A DNA stretch of 50,397 nt, taken from the NCBI GenBank assembly GCA_034189085.1, contig JAXHVH010000015.1, positions 1 to 50,397 on the forward strand, read 5' to 3'. Position 1 is the first letter of the stretch; each line of letters opens with the position of its first letter. The notes below the pieces were generated by a model. It searched no databases. It was not told where the DNA came from and was given only the letters and a program-made list of their open reading frames with translations. Shown here one piece after another: positions 50,100-50,397 of this stretch. The DNA is from M55B129 sp034189085. GTDB lineage: Bacteria > Bacillota > Dethiobacteria > DTU022. The position numbers and the translations under genes were made by a program.

Positions 50100-50397
50100 T
50101 TATGTCAAGACCTGTTTTCTTCTTTGCGTAAAATATCCCCTGTAAGCATAACAGAAAAATGATTTATTTAAAACGGATTGATTCATTATTGAACCTAAAA
50201 TATATACTGGTTTCGCCAGATGGCCTGAAGAGAGCATACCTTAAATTAATTAAAGCGGAAGGAGTGTATATCTGGCCGTAAATTCCCAAAGTAAGTTCTA
50301 CAGTAGGAAGCGTGTTGCGATAACACTGAAAAATCAACGGATTTAAGTATGAGAAATATTCAGCAAGGAAACGTCGAAGGTTAAAAATGGCGTTAAA
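50100..50397. other. Terminal 298 bases without a convincing gene
   Basis: Only two tiny open frames are seen: 50159-50281 (40 codons, ATG, no ribosome binding site) and one of about 24 residues reading AVNSQSKFYSRKRVAITL, preceded by GGAAGGAG and a CTG near 50272. Neither resembles a known family. No tRNA or clear promoter was found. The region is AT-rich. Confidence 0.4.

Overview
The window looks like a chromosomal segment of an anaerobic, Gram-positive Firmicute of the class Clostridia, probably a Syntrophomonas-, Moorella- or Thermincola-like lineage. The grounds are an IspH-ribosomal protein S1 fusion, a CD1247-type protein, an Asp23/AmaP/DUF2273 set, a DUF512-der pair, the non-mevalonate isoprenoid genes dxs and ispH, a NuoF-GltD fusion of the kind known from acetogen formate dehydrogenases, and an OLE RNA with its partner protein OapA. 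Start codons are often TTG or GTG, with strong GGAGG-type ribosome binding sites. No tRNA, rRNA or CRISPR array is visible.

Layout. (1) 1-1070: a REP-associated (Y1/HUH) transposase between long inverted repeats, with a hairpin over its ribosome binding site. (2) 1071-6841, minus strand: a type IV pilus operon in transcription order prepilin peptidase, PilV-like, PilW/GspJ-like and PilX-like prepilins, PilM, PilN, PilO, PilC. Its leader carries a terminator-like hairpin. (3) 7059-13501, plus strand: aroE, the pilus ATPase pilB, a FimT-like prepilin, aroK, aroQ, an M24 peptidase, efp and a CD1247 protein, so pilus and shikimate genes are interleaved. (4) 13580-16378: a promoter, then asp23, amaP, DUF2273, nusB and a TsaD-like paralogue. 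(5) 16446-20538: two palindromes, then a two-gene soluble iron-sulfur flavoprotein module (NuoF C-terminus fused to GltD, plus a NuoG-like protein). (6) 20552-24814: xseA, xseB, ispA, fchA, folD. (7) 24848-25446: an OLE RNA with its own promoter-like element, followed closely by oapA. (8) 26059-31535: dxs, tlyA, nadK, recN. (9) 31646-39752: a Nudix hydrolase, xerD, a DHH-CBS-tRNA nucleotidyltransferase, an M50 protease, trpS, scpA, scpB, rluB. (10) 39844-49460: aroH, cmk, plsC, ispH-S1, fni, a DUF512 protein, der, plsY, an HD-domain protein. (11) 49522-50099, minus strand: a frameshifted second plsY, then about 300 bases with no convincing gene.

Themes. Isoprenoid synthesis is spread through the right two thirds (ispA, dxs, ispH, fni). 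Membrane lipid synthesis is represented by plsC and plsY. One-carbon folate chemistry appears as fchA plus a FolD that lacks the catalytic lysine of the cyclohydrolase reaction, so the two probably divide the work. The outstanding feature is the OLE RNA-OapA locus, a known but poorly understood large ncRNA ribonucleoprotein system, here directly downstream of fchA-folD. Also notable are two genes whose only well-placed start codon appears to be ATT, the transposase hairpin that would silence read-through transcripts, and the truncated NuoG partner of the NuoF-GltD fusion. Function calls rest on motif recognition by eye. No database search was run.
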